DNA of 64,000 nt from Crocodylus rhombifer (lineage: Eukaryota > Chordata > Crocodylia > Crocodylidae), in assembly GCA_038503035.1 (NCBI GenBank), contig JAVSML010025215.1:633149-697148 (forward strand), in the 5' to 3' direction. Of this stretch, positions 34,188-47,299 are shown in pieces. Position numbers and translations under genes: made by a program. A model generated the notes under the pieces. That model did not search any database and was not told the origin of the DNA. It worked only from the letters and a program-made list of their open reading frames with translations. How positions within the stretch are numbered: position 1 is the stretch's first letter; each line of letters opens with the position of its first letter.

Positions 34188-35065
34188 TTCTGGGCACATA
34201 GACTGCTTTAAAATTGATGGATCCTGATTCAAGATAGACCTGGATCAATGTAGTATCAGACTTCCTCAATCTAGGTTAGACCAGTGAATTGAATTTCAGT
34301 ACCAGGTTCACTCATGATTCAAGGCAAGTCACTGTCCACTGGCATCCCAGGAGCCATTGCAGCCCTCCCCACTTCAGGGAGCCATGGCTTTGCTGCTGCA
34401 GCCGCGCACCTACCCAGTCCCTCCTCCAAGCTCTCTAGCTGTCAGCCACAGGCAAGACAGAGGTGCAAGGGTGGAGTGAGGTTCACGAGCTGCTGGGGGA
34501 AGGTGGTGCCAGTGGCACATCCTGCATTCTGGGCCTGGGTTGGAAGGGCACAGAGTGTCCCTCCTCTGTCCCAGTTCCATCTGAGCCCCAGGACCATGTG
34601 CTCGAGTAGCTCCAGGAAGGGCTTGCAGGATTTTCCTCCCCGAGTTGCACTGAGTTAGGGCCTACCTGCAGCAGCTCATGAGCTCTGTCTTCCCCCTCCC
34701 CCACACCGGACAAAGCTCAGGGAGCCCCAAGTCACTGCAAATGGGACAAGCACTCCTCCCTCCACTGGCTGTCTGCAGGTGACATGGCATTGAGGGGAGG
34801 CATGTACCTGGCAGCCAATGAAGGAGGACACAGCCATTCAGCTGCGCTTAGCTGTCTTCAGCAATCTCTGGCACATTGGGAGGTGAGTGGGAGCACCCTG
34901 GGTTCAAGGAAGGCAGCCTTCAAGTGCAGGCTTCTGTGTGCCCTCCTCCACTGAAGGGCAAACGTAAGTTCCCTGCGCTCCCAATCCAATCTATGCAGCT
35001 ATCAGGAGATTTGATCGATTCTCCCTTGGGCTTTTTGAATGTCTGTTCTTAGCTAGTTCAGTATG
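34188..35065. mobile_element. Possible MITE with GC-rich core (weak)
   Basis: The left part (CACATAGACTGCTTTAAAATTGATGGATC) and the reverse complement of the right part (ACAGACATTCAAAAAGCCC...GAATCGATC) share scattered matches, and the inside is GC-rich as in the better-supported MITEs. No target duplication is visible. The call rests mainly on analogy. Confidence 0.3.
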
Positions 35066-37211
35066 CGTTTATAAAGCCTGTCAAGAAGCAAGGTAAATAC
35101 ATGGGTGGGTAGCCCACTTGAGCTTTCAGCTGCAGCAGCTAGTCAGACTTGAGCTGTCAAATTGAAAGCCAGCTTGGATATGTATTTACTACACTTCACG
35201 TACTGTACCTGTGGTGCAGACCTTCAAAGCACAGGTGAGAAGAGAATAGAACCCAGACCTCCATACTCTGTCTGCAGCCCTAGCCACTGGCCCATGGCCC
35301 ACTGCCTTCTCAATACATTTCTTTTCAACAGAAGTGATTCTTCTAACATATATCTTTGTGTGCACACACTCACCCTATCTGCAGTTCTGGTATTATAGAC
35401 TGTTCTGTTTCTGAATAGTGTAAGGATTATCACATGCCTTAAGAGTAACTGCAATACTTGAAGATCTATTGGGACATGCCAATTAAGGTTTTAAATGCTG
35501 TAACAGCTGTTGTCTATTTGTAAATGATTTCTCCTTGTTTTAGGATTTTCTGGCAGCATATACATATGCTTTGTTAATAAAAGTAGAAGTCCCCAAGGAA
35601 CGCTGCATATTAAACTTTAATAATCGGAAAAGAGCTGAGGAGAAAATAATCAGTTACAGGTCCATTAATGGAACAAGTTGCAATTTCAGAACACCCTTAG
35701 GGACATCACCCATTGAAGGGTAATGTGCTGCATCATTGTGCTCGTTGAAGGTATCCTGAACAGCCCTGATTGACCCATTTGTTACCTTTTCTCCTGGAAG
35801 GATCAATCCTCATTTGACCAAAACAAATTCAGGATGCAACACAGCTCAATTATTTTATTTCCCAATGTCTTAAAGGCTCCATAGTTTTCTCTGAAAGGCA
35901 AAAAGGGGATACCTTTACATTTTACTGTCACTCTAATTTAAGATTAACCCATTCACCATTTTGGTAAATTCCACTACAGCAGAAATGGCTGCTGGACCTG
36001 GAAAGCTATCTATCAGTGAAACAAGCAGAAACAAGGAAGAGGATTGTCTTTAGTAAAAAATACCTCTTTGTAGGGAACACAATGCTGGATTTTTAAATTC
36101 CAACTTACTGGTGATCCACATAAGCAAGTTTGTTTTAAAATGTTTGTTACCTCAGACCTGTTCAGTATTTTCAGGGTAGCTTGCTAATTTATTTTTTGTG
36201 TGCTGAGTTTAAGGAATGAAAAAGTACTGCATATTCTGTTATAAAGTGCGCTACAGCAAACGTGGGAAATTTTTGAAGGTAGAGCCACTGTATCAGCACT
36301 TTTGTTAACTTCGTTGCCATTATTTTCTGTCCTTGTTATCAAGACAAGCAGTGTGGATGTTTTTAACAAGTGGTTAACACCTGTGTTACAGTTAGAGGAT
36401 CCTCTGTTTAGACTTTGATTTAAAGAAGCTAATGATACCAGTGGGTTGCTGTATAAGGTGCTAACTGCATGGGGTATTCAGTTTTTCAGTCATTCCAAAC
36501 TTAACTTAAACTTAAATAATAGTAGGTTCCCATTAGAGCATCCATTTCACTACAGCATTGTTTGTGTACTCCATCATCTTCATACCTACACGGGTTGCAT
36601 ACATTCGACACACAGTACAAGCTATCATAATGTCTCAGTCACAACCACCCAAAGATTAAAAATAGCCTAGGCTTGTACATGTGCCTTAATTTAATCCTAG
36701 CAGAGAAGCTGCACATTTGGGCCCTATGCACACGACAATGGGACCCCTATCTGTCTCTCCCCTTAGTGGGACACTTGCTGAGAGTTTCTCAACTCTCACA
36801 GTGAGGCAGAGACATTGAGACAGGATGCCATTTTCTCACAGTGAGAAGCAACAGGTTCTTTTCAATCCATTGGGAGAAACTGGGGCAGCAGCAGTGAATT
36901 TCTCCTTGATTTACTTTGAATGGCTCAGCTGAGGGATACTGGCCCCTTGCACCTCCTGTCTTATCACAAAAAATGTCTTTTAGAGAAGTGTTGTTAGTAG
37001 GACCTGCCTTGAACTATGCACTGTGGAAGAATGTTCTCCTTTGTGAGACTTATCAATTCAGACTTTCTATAATCTCTTTTCTGGTCATGTGACAGTGATT
37101 AGCATTTGCAGAATTACAGAATTTCATCAGCCGCTGACTGCAAGTGTTTCAGTCACACAGGCTAAGTATGGATACTTAAAAAGCTGGAGACTGAATCATT
37201 TCAGTCTTTGA
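35066..37211. other. Non-coding AT-rich stretch, nothing recognised
   Basis: No coding exon, RNA gene or nameable repeat. ORFs are under 80 codons. Confidence 0.5.
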
Positions 37212-37953
37212 AGGTTAGTCTAAACTGCACAGATTAAATTGAAACAGAAACAAACAGACATTTACCTCATTCAGGAAATGCAGCCACATACCTGCAGTGG
37301 CTCAGGCCAGAATCCAGGAGACACTAGAGCACACCTCTCTGGTTGTGTATTTCCTTCTTCTTCCTGCTGTCCCCAAGGTCTCTGAGATTTGTAGTCCAGA
37401 ATTAAAGCAGCAGGACTCTGCAGGGTTGCTTATCACTTCCACTTCCTGCTTTCAGGTGCCTCTGGGATTTGTAGTCCACAGTCACAGCCAGTGGTAAATT
37501 TGAACAGGGGAAAGGGTATGTAACTCCCCTCCCTGGCCCCAGATGGGGTTTGCCTGGGGGAGACAGTCTCCACCCCCCACTGCAGACTGGGATGCATCTG
37601 TAGCTGGGCTTGCCCTTCATCTCCCCTGTCAGCCAGTCCTTACTTCCCCAGCTATGGAACAGAGGGGTAGAGCCAGCCCTACCCTCTGCAGCAGACAGTA
37701 TAGCACAGCTCAGGGATGGAAAGCATGCTGGGGGACTGTGATTTAAGTTGAACCAGGAAGGGGTCTGGGACAGAAGTTTCATAGGCTGGTTCAACCCAAA
37801 TGAGTTAAGTGTGATACTGCATTCAAGTATGTTTATCTTAACCAGTTTCAGCCATGTTGAAACTGGTTTATGTATGCTAAACTTCTGTTCTGTTACAGGC
37901 TTAAACCAGTTTCTGATCACTTAAACTGATTTATGTGTAACTTCTGTCCCTAG
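37212..37953. mobile_element. Probable MITE with internal 80-bp tandem pair, about 740 bp
   Basis: The left end GGTTAGTCTAAACTGCACAG matches, with gaps, the opposite-strand right end GGCTAGGGACAGAAGTTACAC. The right arm has several AACCAGTTT/AAACTGGTT blocks. Within the core, TCTGAGATTTGTAGTCCAGA (37381-37400) is repeated 80 bp later as TCTGGGATTTGTAGTCCACA (37461-37480), each preceded by a CTTCCTGCT block. No target duplication recognised and no coding capacity. Confidence 0.5.
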
Positions 37954-40900
37954 CCACACTAACTGTCCAGCTCCTGCCAACAGAGGAAATTATGCCTGTG
38001 GAAGGCTTGCAGGATCAAGTCTGTTTAACTTTTACCTTTGAAACTATTAGGCAACAAAATGCACATTCAGTCTGTTTCCATTCTGATCTGCTTGAATATA
38101 TCTATATGAGGGATTCAGATATTTTTGACAGATTAAAATAGATATGGGTTTGAGGTGAGAATACAGATATCAACATTTCTCAGACTTTGTGTTTTGTTTT
38201 GTTTTTATTGGAGCCATTCCTTTTTTGGTTTGAGCCTCTCCCCTGTCCTCTCTTGTACATGACATTTAATTACTTCCCTCAAAAACTACTTCTCTATTGA
38301 AGAACAATAGTTGTTCTTTATATTGAAAAGCAAGGGGGAAGATGATGAAGTAGTATTTCTTGGGCTCTTCCCCTTTTATAGTTGGAACAAAAACAAGTCA
38401 GCACAATAGACTAATTATGAACTAATTGTTTTATTTTTTGCTCTCCTCTTTTTTTTAAATTATGATTTATTCCTATACTGAAGAATAGGAGAAAATACAA
38501 ACAATGAATTAATTAATTACTCTAAGCTCCTTGATCTTTTCCTTGTTATTTCCACCCCCTCCTCCAGATAGATGGATGAGGATAATCAAGGTAAATTTTA
38601 ATTTCACTAGCCCCTTACTTTCTTCTGGTTCTTTGCTTCTCTTCCTATTCCAACTTTGAATATTCTCTATTTCTTACACCCTCTATTTCTTTCCTATTTG
38701 TGTTCCTCTGGGGAAAGAGCTAAGCAGAGGAAGAGCAGTGAAATGTGGGCTTTCTTGTCGGTCACTCCCTTCTGTGCCATGATGGCCTGATGGGCAGTCT
38801 GACTCTGCAGTAGTGTAAAATTGCTCGTGCAGGCAGTGCCAGGAACCCATCCTGTTGTTCTCCAGGGCTTTCAGCCTCTACAGGAATTGTGAGGAGCACC
38901 ATTCTGCTTTGGTATGGGGTTCATCAAGAGTTTGGTGCCAGAAGCCTATCTTGAGAACTAATGGCCTACCCTTGTCTACTCTACTCCAGATTTAACCAGG
39001 GTTTCCTCTAAAATAAGGGCTAAATGAGAGCTAAAGTCATCACCGAAGAAGGAATCATTTACTAGCAGCAGCATCTTAATGCAGATAAATCCAATGCCTT
39101 ATAGATATTCTAAAAAGGTAGTCTTCATCAGTATTATTTGTATTAATGGCAACACCTGGCAGTCCCAAGTGAGATTACAGGCACATTTTGTGCTAAATAT
39201 CTTACTGTTCAAATAAACAAGACAGACATAGAATGGGAGATGGGAGAGAGAGATATTTACTGAAGGCCACTGAGCAGGTTTGATAAATGGCCATTTGGAC
39301 TGGAAACCCACTGAAACTGAGAAAAGACTCCAGCATTTTGGACCAAGTCTTCTGCTTCATAGGTTTTTTTTATGCAGTAGTTTAACTAGGAACAAATATG
39401 GATAGTGATTGTTTATAATTCGTACCTGTTCATGGTTATGTTGAAATAAGCATTTTAAAAGTATTAAGTTGTCAAGTATGTTTAAAGGATGAAATTCAGG
39501 GCCTGCTAAAATCCATGTGAGTTTTACCATCAATTTCAGTGGAACCAGGATTTCACCTGGAATATTACTGCTAACAAACAAATATAAGCAAAATAACACT
39601 ATTAATAAATCCTGCTCAGACATTGTTAAAGGACTAAATCCTGCAACCCCTACTCAGTATTTGCACTAATATTTTTCCCTAAGGATTTGGATCAACATAA
39701 TTGTACAGTAGACTGAAAGGCTCTTGTTTTGATATATTTTCAGGCTCTTACAAAGTTGTTGAATTTATTGCATTCTTCTTCAGCTCTTTTACTTGTTTTA
39801 ACCTTCTTCATCCCTTTCCTTTTCTCCTTGACCCCTGCAGGCCTGGCAGAAAATTTATGAGTGAGGATTTTTTTCTCTCTCTCTTCAGAGTACATACATA
39901 TGCATATATTATCCTTAGTAAGAAATATTTGTATGCTTAACCCCAGTGCCATTACTAGCATCTGAATATTGTATAAACTCCAAGATTTGTCTCTTCAAAA
40001 CATGGTTCTGTTATGTGCTGTGCAACAAGCAATTCATGCGCATATGTCATTTCAACATTAACTGATTAGGCTTCAGTCTGGTGGTAATTACAGGTTCAGT
40101 TCTGCAAGGTGCTGAGCTTGGCTTCAGTCACAGACAGGATAGTTTGCACTTTGAGGAAAGCAGTTATGATAAAAGTGAGGGACATTAAAGCTTCCTTCTG
40201 CTTGGAGCCAGCCTGGTGTACTAAAGAATAGAGGTTGAAAGTAACCTTGTCTACTCTAGTAGTGCTTATTATAATTAAAATGCATTGGTGTTGGGGTTTG
40301 TTAAATGTTAAACTAAGAATAGGTGACGTACATGGCAGGTGACCCCTAGATTTATTCAAAGTCTATACTGAAGAGATTTTTGTATATGAAGATTCCCTTT
40401 CCCTTCCTTCTGTGTATATACTTCCCTTATACCTCCCTAGGGAAATGTCTTATATTTCTCTGTCTACCTTGACTTCTACCACATGAATGATGAGTGCCTT
40501 AGTAATAAATAAGCAAAAGAAAAGTTTGGAAAAGATGGTGATTATTACTCACATGAGTTATAACCTGACAAGGGATTGATTTTTTTTAAAGTGAACAAGA
40601 ATCTGTCTAGACTGAAATTATTTAGCAGTTTTGTAAAGCATTACTTTATGTAGAACTAATTCAGACAACAACTAATGAAAATGTTTGGGATCTATGATAC
40701 AAGAAAATTAAGCTCATTAATGCAGAAAGGAAGCTATTTCAGCTGCCTCTTGTCAAATTAAACATAAAGGTGATATTTTTCAGTTTTATGATCTGGACAA
40801 ATTGGTAGATTTTTTTAATGAAGAAGAACAAGCACAGCAATTTTCCTTCTTGAATCATTGGTCTTAATGTTTAAGTAAATAGTGATCCTAAAACTTCAGA

Positions 40901-43064
40901 TGATTTTCTGTGAAATTAAGTAAATATTTGTTTCTAATGCTACAGCTGCATTAGACTTTAGAGTTTGTTGTGGTATTTTCAAGTTTTTCTGTATATAGCA
41001 GTGTTAAGAATAAACTCTTAGTCCCAGATCACAGTTTGCACCTCAGTTTACAGGACTATGCAGGATACCTGCAGAGAGCGAAAATATTTAACTGGAAGCA
41101 GCTGTGGCAGTTCCATTCAAATATATGTGAATTTGATTTTCATTGGGTTTGAAATCATTTGGGAAGCACCTCTATAAGTGAGAAAATAATTTGACCTGGT
41201 TAGGGCATCTGGTAGAGAAAACCATATTCATTTTTTAAGAACTGATATTATTTATGCATTTTTTAATTTAAAGAAGGACCACTTTAACATTTGGAACTAG
41301 CAAGCACTAGTGGTTGAAATTATGGGATCTTGTTACCCTGGTTTTCCTCTTCCTTCCCAGACTCTTTTCTTGTTTTTTGCATCATTTACCTATTGCAATG
41401 GTTTTTACAATGATGTGATTAGAGATGTGTGAGCAGGCAATAACAACAGAGAAGAGTCCACTCTACAAAATCATATTTTAAGTAGTGGGGAAAAAAAGAG
41501 ACCATACATTTGTGTGGCTGCTAGCAATTTTTTTTGGTGTATTTCATAGGCTACAGGCAACATGATTATTACCTGAAGAGCAATAGCGCAGTATTCAGAA
41601 CACTAGCTTAGGCCCTGAAAGACAAGGCGCCCTTCAGAAAATTCCAGCTTTTCCTTGTTTCTTGACCGTGGAAAAATAATAAAACAATTCTGTTCCAATG
41701 AACTCAGAAAGACCAAAACAGCTAATAAGATTTTTGACACGCTGGATTAGCATTTAAAATCTCTGTGTTTACTTTGTGAATCCTGCATAGGTATTTACAC
41801 AGTACTAATATTGTGGCATCCTTACAATCTCACAGTACTCCAGGGTGGTGCAGTACCCAGGTCGAGAATCACTGTGCAAGATGCTGCACAAATCCATAGG
41901 AACTCTATAGGAATAGAACACAGGTGCCTTAACTCCTGACCTGATCCCATAACCCTGGAATACTTTGCAACTGCAAAAGATTTAAAATCAAAAGACAAAA
42001 GTTTACCTGTTGACTAAATGCTCCTGGAATACATATAGGTAAAACTATTTCATAAAATTGAAACAGTAAAAACAAAACAGAAAAAAATTAACTAAAATAC
42101 AGGGCCATACTGCTTTTTTTTTTCTTCTACTCCTTTATATTGACATTGCCTTGTTGTAATCATGCCACCTGTTTCCTTTTAGTTGAGTAATGATTGCATG
42201 TTTACAAAGGTGTTTCTTGAATCTATGCCAGTTTGGGAAGAACATGCTCTCATGCTTCCTATAAAAAGAAAAAGAAGAAACAAAAAACAAAATAACAGGG
42301 TAGAAGTATATAGACAATCTGTCCGTCAATATGCCCCAGATGCAGTGCCTATAAAATTGATTTAATATTCAGTAGCCATATTTTTTTCACAAGATGGGCT
42401 AATGAGAGAGGAAATTAGATAAGGGAAATGTCAAGGAGATCTGCAGTGGAAATTTAAATTGTGTTCCAAATTGTAAACAGTAACTTGAGAGGAATTAGGC
42501 ACTTTCATTCTAGTGTGATTACTTCTGATATATGCAATGTTTCATATTTTTAAAAGGAAATAATATTACTGAGAAAATGTTTATCACAGTAGACAAAAGT
42601 ACCTCAGTCAGCTTAGCAGAAGAGCTTGATTAGTGGCAATGTTTGTATCAGAAAAACTCACAGCCATAACAGATGTTACTTGTAACAAATATATTTTATC
42701 ATCACACATTCTATCTAGTCGTCTACAATGAGTGTCCTTGAACACTGTACAATTTTAAACATTCTTCTGCTTCAATAGAATTCCATATTAGTGAGATGCA
42801 AATTCTACCATTTTGGAAGATATTGTTATTTCCTGAAATATTTGTAAGTGTAGCCATTGTAGAGTCCCTTATTATCCAGTGACATTTAAGCACTTTATTT
42901 CTGTGTACAGATCCTTTTGAAAATACATGATATTTGCAATTGTCTTTATTATTCCCAAGTCTTTGCCAAATAGTTTGGATGAACAATTTTCAGTCTGTTT
43001 TGGTTGTGTATTGGATATCTGAACCATTCCATATTTGTAAGATAATATACCCAACAGAACATTG
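37954..43064. other. Long AT-rich non-coding stretch
   Basis: Five kilobases with only short frames. A weak tRNA-like/MIR-like block lies near 41590-41640 (AGCGCAGTATTCAGAACACTAGC). Small inverted repeats such as GAACAATAGTTGTTC (about 38302) are the only local structure noted. No exon or regulatory element can be supported. Confidence 0.5.
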
Positions 43065-43065
43065 G

Positions 43066-43180
43066 GATTAATGCCCAGCTCTGCCACTAGTTTGACTGGC
43101 ATTGGGAAAGATATTTCTCTTCTCTGCCTCAATTTCCCTATATGCAGAATAGGGATAACTGTACTGACCTTGACATATTT
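43066..43180 (+). repeat. MIR-type SINE remnant
   Basis: TGCCCAGCTCTGCCACTAGTTTGACTGG...GCCTCAATTTCCCTATATGCAGAATAGGGATAAC follows the MIR consensus order: CTCTGCCACTTACTAGCTGTGTGACC, then CCTCAGTTTCC, then AAAATGGGGATAA. It lacks the tRNA-derived head. MIRs are ancient amniote SINEs. Confidence 0.7.
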
Positions 43181-43312
43181 CCACTATATAAAAATTAGTT
43201 TCTTATTTTGTTTCATTGGTCGTGAGTTGAGTGGTTTTAGTTTGTCTTCCTGAATAGGTGACGAATGTTCTTAAAGTGGGAGAAGAATAAGGGCTGATGG
43301 CAAAATGCATAG

Positions 43313-44421
43313 TGTGATAGAGCACTTCAGGTGCCTGCCACTTTTAAGCTGCTAGCTCTCTGCCCTTACAGCCTGCAGGTAACCGCGTTCCCCAATTTGG
43401 GGTCACATGGCTGGCAAGGGACTGCCTGATTGGGAAAGAGGGCTCAGCTGCTGGCAATAAGAGCAGACCTGAGCAGAGGAGCCAGTAGTTTGTTGGCTGC
43501 AGCTGTAGAAAGAACATCACCTGGATAGAACTGCTGCTCATAACATCTTGGAGGTAAGGGCAGGAGCTATGGGGATGGTAGGAGGCTCCTGGTTCTGGGG
43601 CATGGTGTAAAATTACCCTGCTGGCCTAGGGTAGTGTAGTGGGTCTGCCCTTGGTGGGATAGTCCCCAAGAAATGCCATGCCAGTTGCCTCCCCAGTGAA
43701 AGGCAAGTACGGAGTGCCTTATAGCCCTAGCCCCTACAACCTGGTGAGTAATCCAGTTGTAGGGACAGGCATGGGGGCCAGGCACACCTAGGGAGAAGCA
43801 CCTAAGCCCCATAGGGTGTGACCCCAGTGAGAGGGGCAGAAGAGTGGGCTCTGGTAAGAGAGGGCAGAAGACTTGGAGGGCCAGGCATGCCTAGGGAGAG
43901 GCACCTGAGCCCTATGGGGTATAAGACCCCAGAGGCCCTAGTGAGAGGGGGCAGGAGAGTGGCCTTAGCAAACAGGCAGAAATATGTGCAGAGGCCCACA
44001 CAGAGTAGGGTTTGCAGTGGTGGCTTGAAGATCTGTGCATGAGGGGTGTAAAGTAAGTTCTGCAGGTCAACCTGAAGGGCTGCACCAGAGGTGTACAGAG
44101 TTGGGTTTCAGGGGCAACCTGAAGGACTGCACATGGGCCAGCCCTATGAGAATGTTAACCTAAGTAGGAGGCCCTAATGAGAGGGCATAAGTTGAAGCCC
44201 CAAGGGGCAGAAAGGCCAAGGTAAGTCTACGAATGCCTGAGGCTGCAGTTGGACCAGAGGCCAAGGCCCCAATAAGTCATCAGATGTTGTAAGGCCCAGT
44301 TTGGGTCAGAAGGAGACCCCAGTAAATCATCAGATGTTGGGTAAGAGGTTAAGGACTTTATTTGGATGCCATCTGTGAGGCATGGGACATATTATAGGGA
44401 AGGCCAGAGCTGTATATTACA
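43313..44421 (+). repeat. LTR, same family as nested LTR B, about 1.1 kb
   Basis: It starts TGTGATAGAGCACTTCAGGTGCC, matching the 12829 LTR start block by block, and ends ...TATTACA. A GCAATAAGAGCAG stretch near 43457 may be the TATA-like/R region, and GAGGTAAGGG follows. Two tandem copies of a unit of about 113 bp lie at about 43767-43990 (GCCAGGCAYRCCTAGGGAGA...GGGCAGRAGAGTGG). No clear target duplication; boundaries are approximate. ORFs within are spurious. Confidence 0.55.
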
Positions 44422-44586
44422 CCCTAGGCGTCAGGGCATAAAACAGGTAACCTCCTGTATTTATACCTGAAGCAGACAAGGTCTTTAACTTTCAAGATTC
44501 TTTCGGAACAAACTTCAGTTCCTAGTAGTTCCACCATTCATCCTTGTATTCAGGTAGTCCCTTCAGATTCCCCGAAGTATTAATTA

Positions 44587-45030
44587 GGCAGAAGGTAGGG
44601 CAGGGTGGCACCTTTAGACTAACTGATTTGGGGAGGCATGAGCTTTTGTAGGAAGCACCTTGCCTCATTGGATGCTATGATGGTCTGGCAAAAAGAGAGT
44701 TTTATGTAGAAGGGCAAGTAACAAAGGAAGAGGACATTATTAATGGAGGTAAAAAGATGGTTGATTAGATCAGTTGAGATGAACTGGGGACACTGGAGTA
44801 GCAAGTCCATAGTCCCTGTTAAGACTGTAGTTAACACTCTGTGGAAGAGTTCCAATCTATGGATGGCTACCACAGTCTATGGATGATTTTTTGTTCTGCA
44901 ATTTCCTGTTCATGTTGGTTTTTAAGGTTCCTTTTTCTTGTTGTTTAAGGGGTCAGAGGTTACTGGTAATGCTGAAGTTTTTATCAGGAACTGTTTCAAG
45001 AATTGCACCAAAGTAATAAAACACAAACCC
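44587..45030. repeat. Second copy of the 7670-8040 repeat (possible Penelope-like tail)
   Basis: GGCAGAAGGTAGGGCAG, CACCTTTAGA, ACTGATT, GGCATGAGCTTTTGTAGG, ATGGTCTGGC appear in the same order and spacing as at 7.68 kb. This confirms a dispersed repeat; the element class is inferred from motif memory only. Confidence 0.45.
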
Positions 45031-46183
45031 AGGATTATAGATTGATTTTTCTTTCTCTTGAAAAGAACTTGTAGAGTCTTTCACTGGGTTTTAGCTACTA
45101 CACTGTAACCTCAGAGATAGCAAGGGGGTTCTGCTGATCAGATCAGTGGTCAGCCTCTAATGATAAAAATAATTTTCCAGCACTTTACAGGCTACTCATT
45201 CCAAGTGATCTTACTAGTACTGGGCAACTTGCTAAAGATGGGTCACATGTTTTGGATCACTTAATGCTATGATTTTTGATCATTTCCCAGGACAGACAAC
45301 TGACACTCAACCAGAACTTTATGAAACTACTGAAAAGTCCTTTCTTCTCAGAAGTTCTACTTGATTTTTTTTTTTTTTTTTTCTATATAATTCTGGTCAC
45401 TTTTGTGCTCCTGTAATTTAAGAACAGTCATTGTTTTCAGTTTCAAACAAGTAGAAAAGTAGAAGACTTCATTTTGCTCAGAATTAATGCTGAGAGAAGG
45501 CCATGAACACATGCTTGGTTTAACAGCATGTGTGCGAGTACACAAGACTATTATTGTATACTTTTTGTAATTCTGCTCCAGATTCTTTTATATGCTGTTT
45601 TGGTGGTGCTTGTTAGTTCCAGATACCACACAGAACAGTAACTTCTACATGGATCCCTTTAGTTTCCTTACCACATAAAAGGATTTCTTGCAAGGAAAGT
45701 TGGGTATAAGGAAATTTATGCTGTCCAGTATTTTTCTGCAGCTTTGAAAACTGAAGATCAAGTTTGGAGGCTACTTAAGTTAATGTTGTAAATACTTCAT
45801 CTGAAATAATTTGAACAGAGCCAAAGGTGAAAGCAGTAAGATATTTGCAAGCTTGTTTGGCTTCAGATCACTTCTGATTTACAAGGATGAGCATGTTACT
45901 AAATTAACACATTTGTACTTGCCTGATATTTTAATTTAAATGCGTTCCAGTCCAGTTAACTGGAAGAGCTAAATAGATGCTTACCATTTAATAGATTTGA
46001 TTGTTAGTTTTAAGTTGTTAGTAGAGCAGGATTTACTAACTGTTTTCCTATCCAGTGGATTTTTTCTTTTTAAAATTTTCAAATATTCTACTCTTTTTAT
46101 CAAATCAAAATCTTATGAAGTGTTTTACACACATATACATATGTGTACATAAGAGTACACAAGATAAGAGTGAGAGATTGACC
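45031..46183. other. AT-rich non-coding stretch with poly-T run
   Basis: An uninterrupted T run of about 18 lies at about 45366-45382. No gene or nameable repeat was seen. Confidence 0.5.
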
Positions 46184-46191
46184 ATGTAGCC

Positions 46192-47291
46192 CAGGGGTGG
46201 GCTATTTTTATTTCAAGTGGAGGACTGCTTAACAAGTTTTGCTGAGCTGTTGGGGGCTGCATAGGTTAGCCCCACCACTTGGCAGTTGCCCTGGCCCCTG
46301 GTCGCCACATTGGGACCAGATGTTCTGACCCCTAAACCCTGGCCTTTATCACTCCAAGCCCCTCCCCTTGCTGCCCCCTCCCAATACTCCTTTTGGGGCG
46401 CGGGGTTGCAATCTTAGAACGAGAATAAAAACAAATCGTACATTAGAAGTCAAACACCTACTATAATATATTTAAATTTTATTACAAAATTATTTGTCTT
46501 GACTTGTGATTGTGTACTGCATAAAGGCGGTGGGGTGGGCTGTGCAGGGGTACGCTCTTTGCCCCCAGTGCAGTGCTGCCCACTTCTATTGCAGGGACTC
46601 CATGCTACGTGCCTGCGGCTCTGCACTTGCCGCAGGGAAGTCCTGCACTGGACTTTGTGAGGAAGCAGGGGGAGAGGCTCCCATCACTCCCAGCAGAGTG
46701 CAGCAACCTGTGCAGCAGGGGAAGCAAGAAGCTCCAGTGCAGGGCTTCTCCCACTGTGACTGCTGGAGCTGCAGGTGTGTGGCACGGAGTCCTAGCAATA
46801 GGCAAGGCTCTCCTCCCTGCCCCCATGCAGCACTGGCTGGAGTCACACCTGCACTGAGATGCATCCCCAGCTGCAGCTGGGGATGCATGCCATGGGGGGA
46901 GCTTGTGCGGGGTCCCTAGCCCCCCCCCCCCCCTCACATCCACACCCTGCTCAGCTGAGCTCCACACTCCTGCTGCCCCTCTGGACACGGGCTCTGTGCT
47001 GTACTCCCACTTCTGCCCAGCTGCAACTCCACCTCTCCACCAGCCCCGCCACATCCCTACCTGCTGCCCAGAGTGAGCAGGTTCCAGCTGTAGCAGAAGC
47101 CCCACCCAGCTGTTGCTGGTGGAGCAGGGCCCTTCCATCCAAGAGCGTGGGAGCAAGGCCCAATAAACTATATTGTGGGATTGTACATGTGGGCACCTTA
47201 CTCCCACCCAAGTGAGCAGAAGGGCTGGGCAGGGTGTAATTCATTGTGGGGTGCTGTGGGCCAGATGCAGGCCATATTTTGCCCACACCTA
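46192..47291. mobile_element. hAT-like non-autonomous element, 1.1 kb
   Basis: The ends CAGGGGTGGGCTATTT and (opposite strand) TAGGTGTGGGCAAAAT are inverted repeats of the same general type as the 24509 element. The flanks ATGTAGCC (46184-46191) and ATGTAACC (47292-47299) form an 8-bp target duplication with one change. The core is GC-rich with a 14-C run near 46921 and a perfect 30-bp palindrome at 46859-46888. The long frames on both strands (up to 200 codons at 46605-47207 minus) come from GC-rich symmetric DNA and show no transposase domain. Confidence 0.85.
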
Positions 47292-47299
47292 ATGTAACC

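Noticed and set aside
41590..41680. Possible tRNA or tRNA-derived SINE head
   Set aside because: The AGCGCAGTATTCAGAACACTAG block resembles a MIR head or tRNA A/B boxes, but I cannot form a cloverleaf or extend it.
43313..44421. 5-bp target duplication for the 43.3-kb LTR
   Set aside because: Left flank CATAG and right flank CCCTA do not match; GCATA occurs on both sides, but only if the ends are not TG...CA, so I left it unassigned.
46605..47207. 200-codon minus-strand frame that might have been a transposase
   Set aside because: No hAT dimerisation or catalytic motif; it lies in the GC-rich symmetric core of a non-autonomous element.
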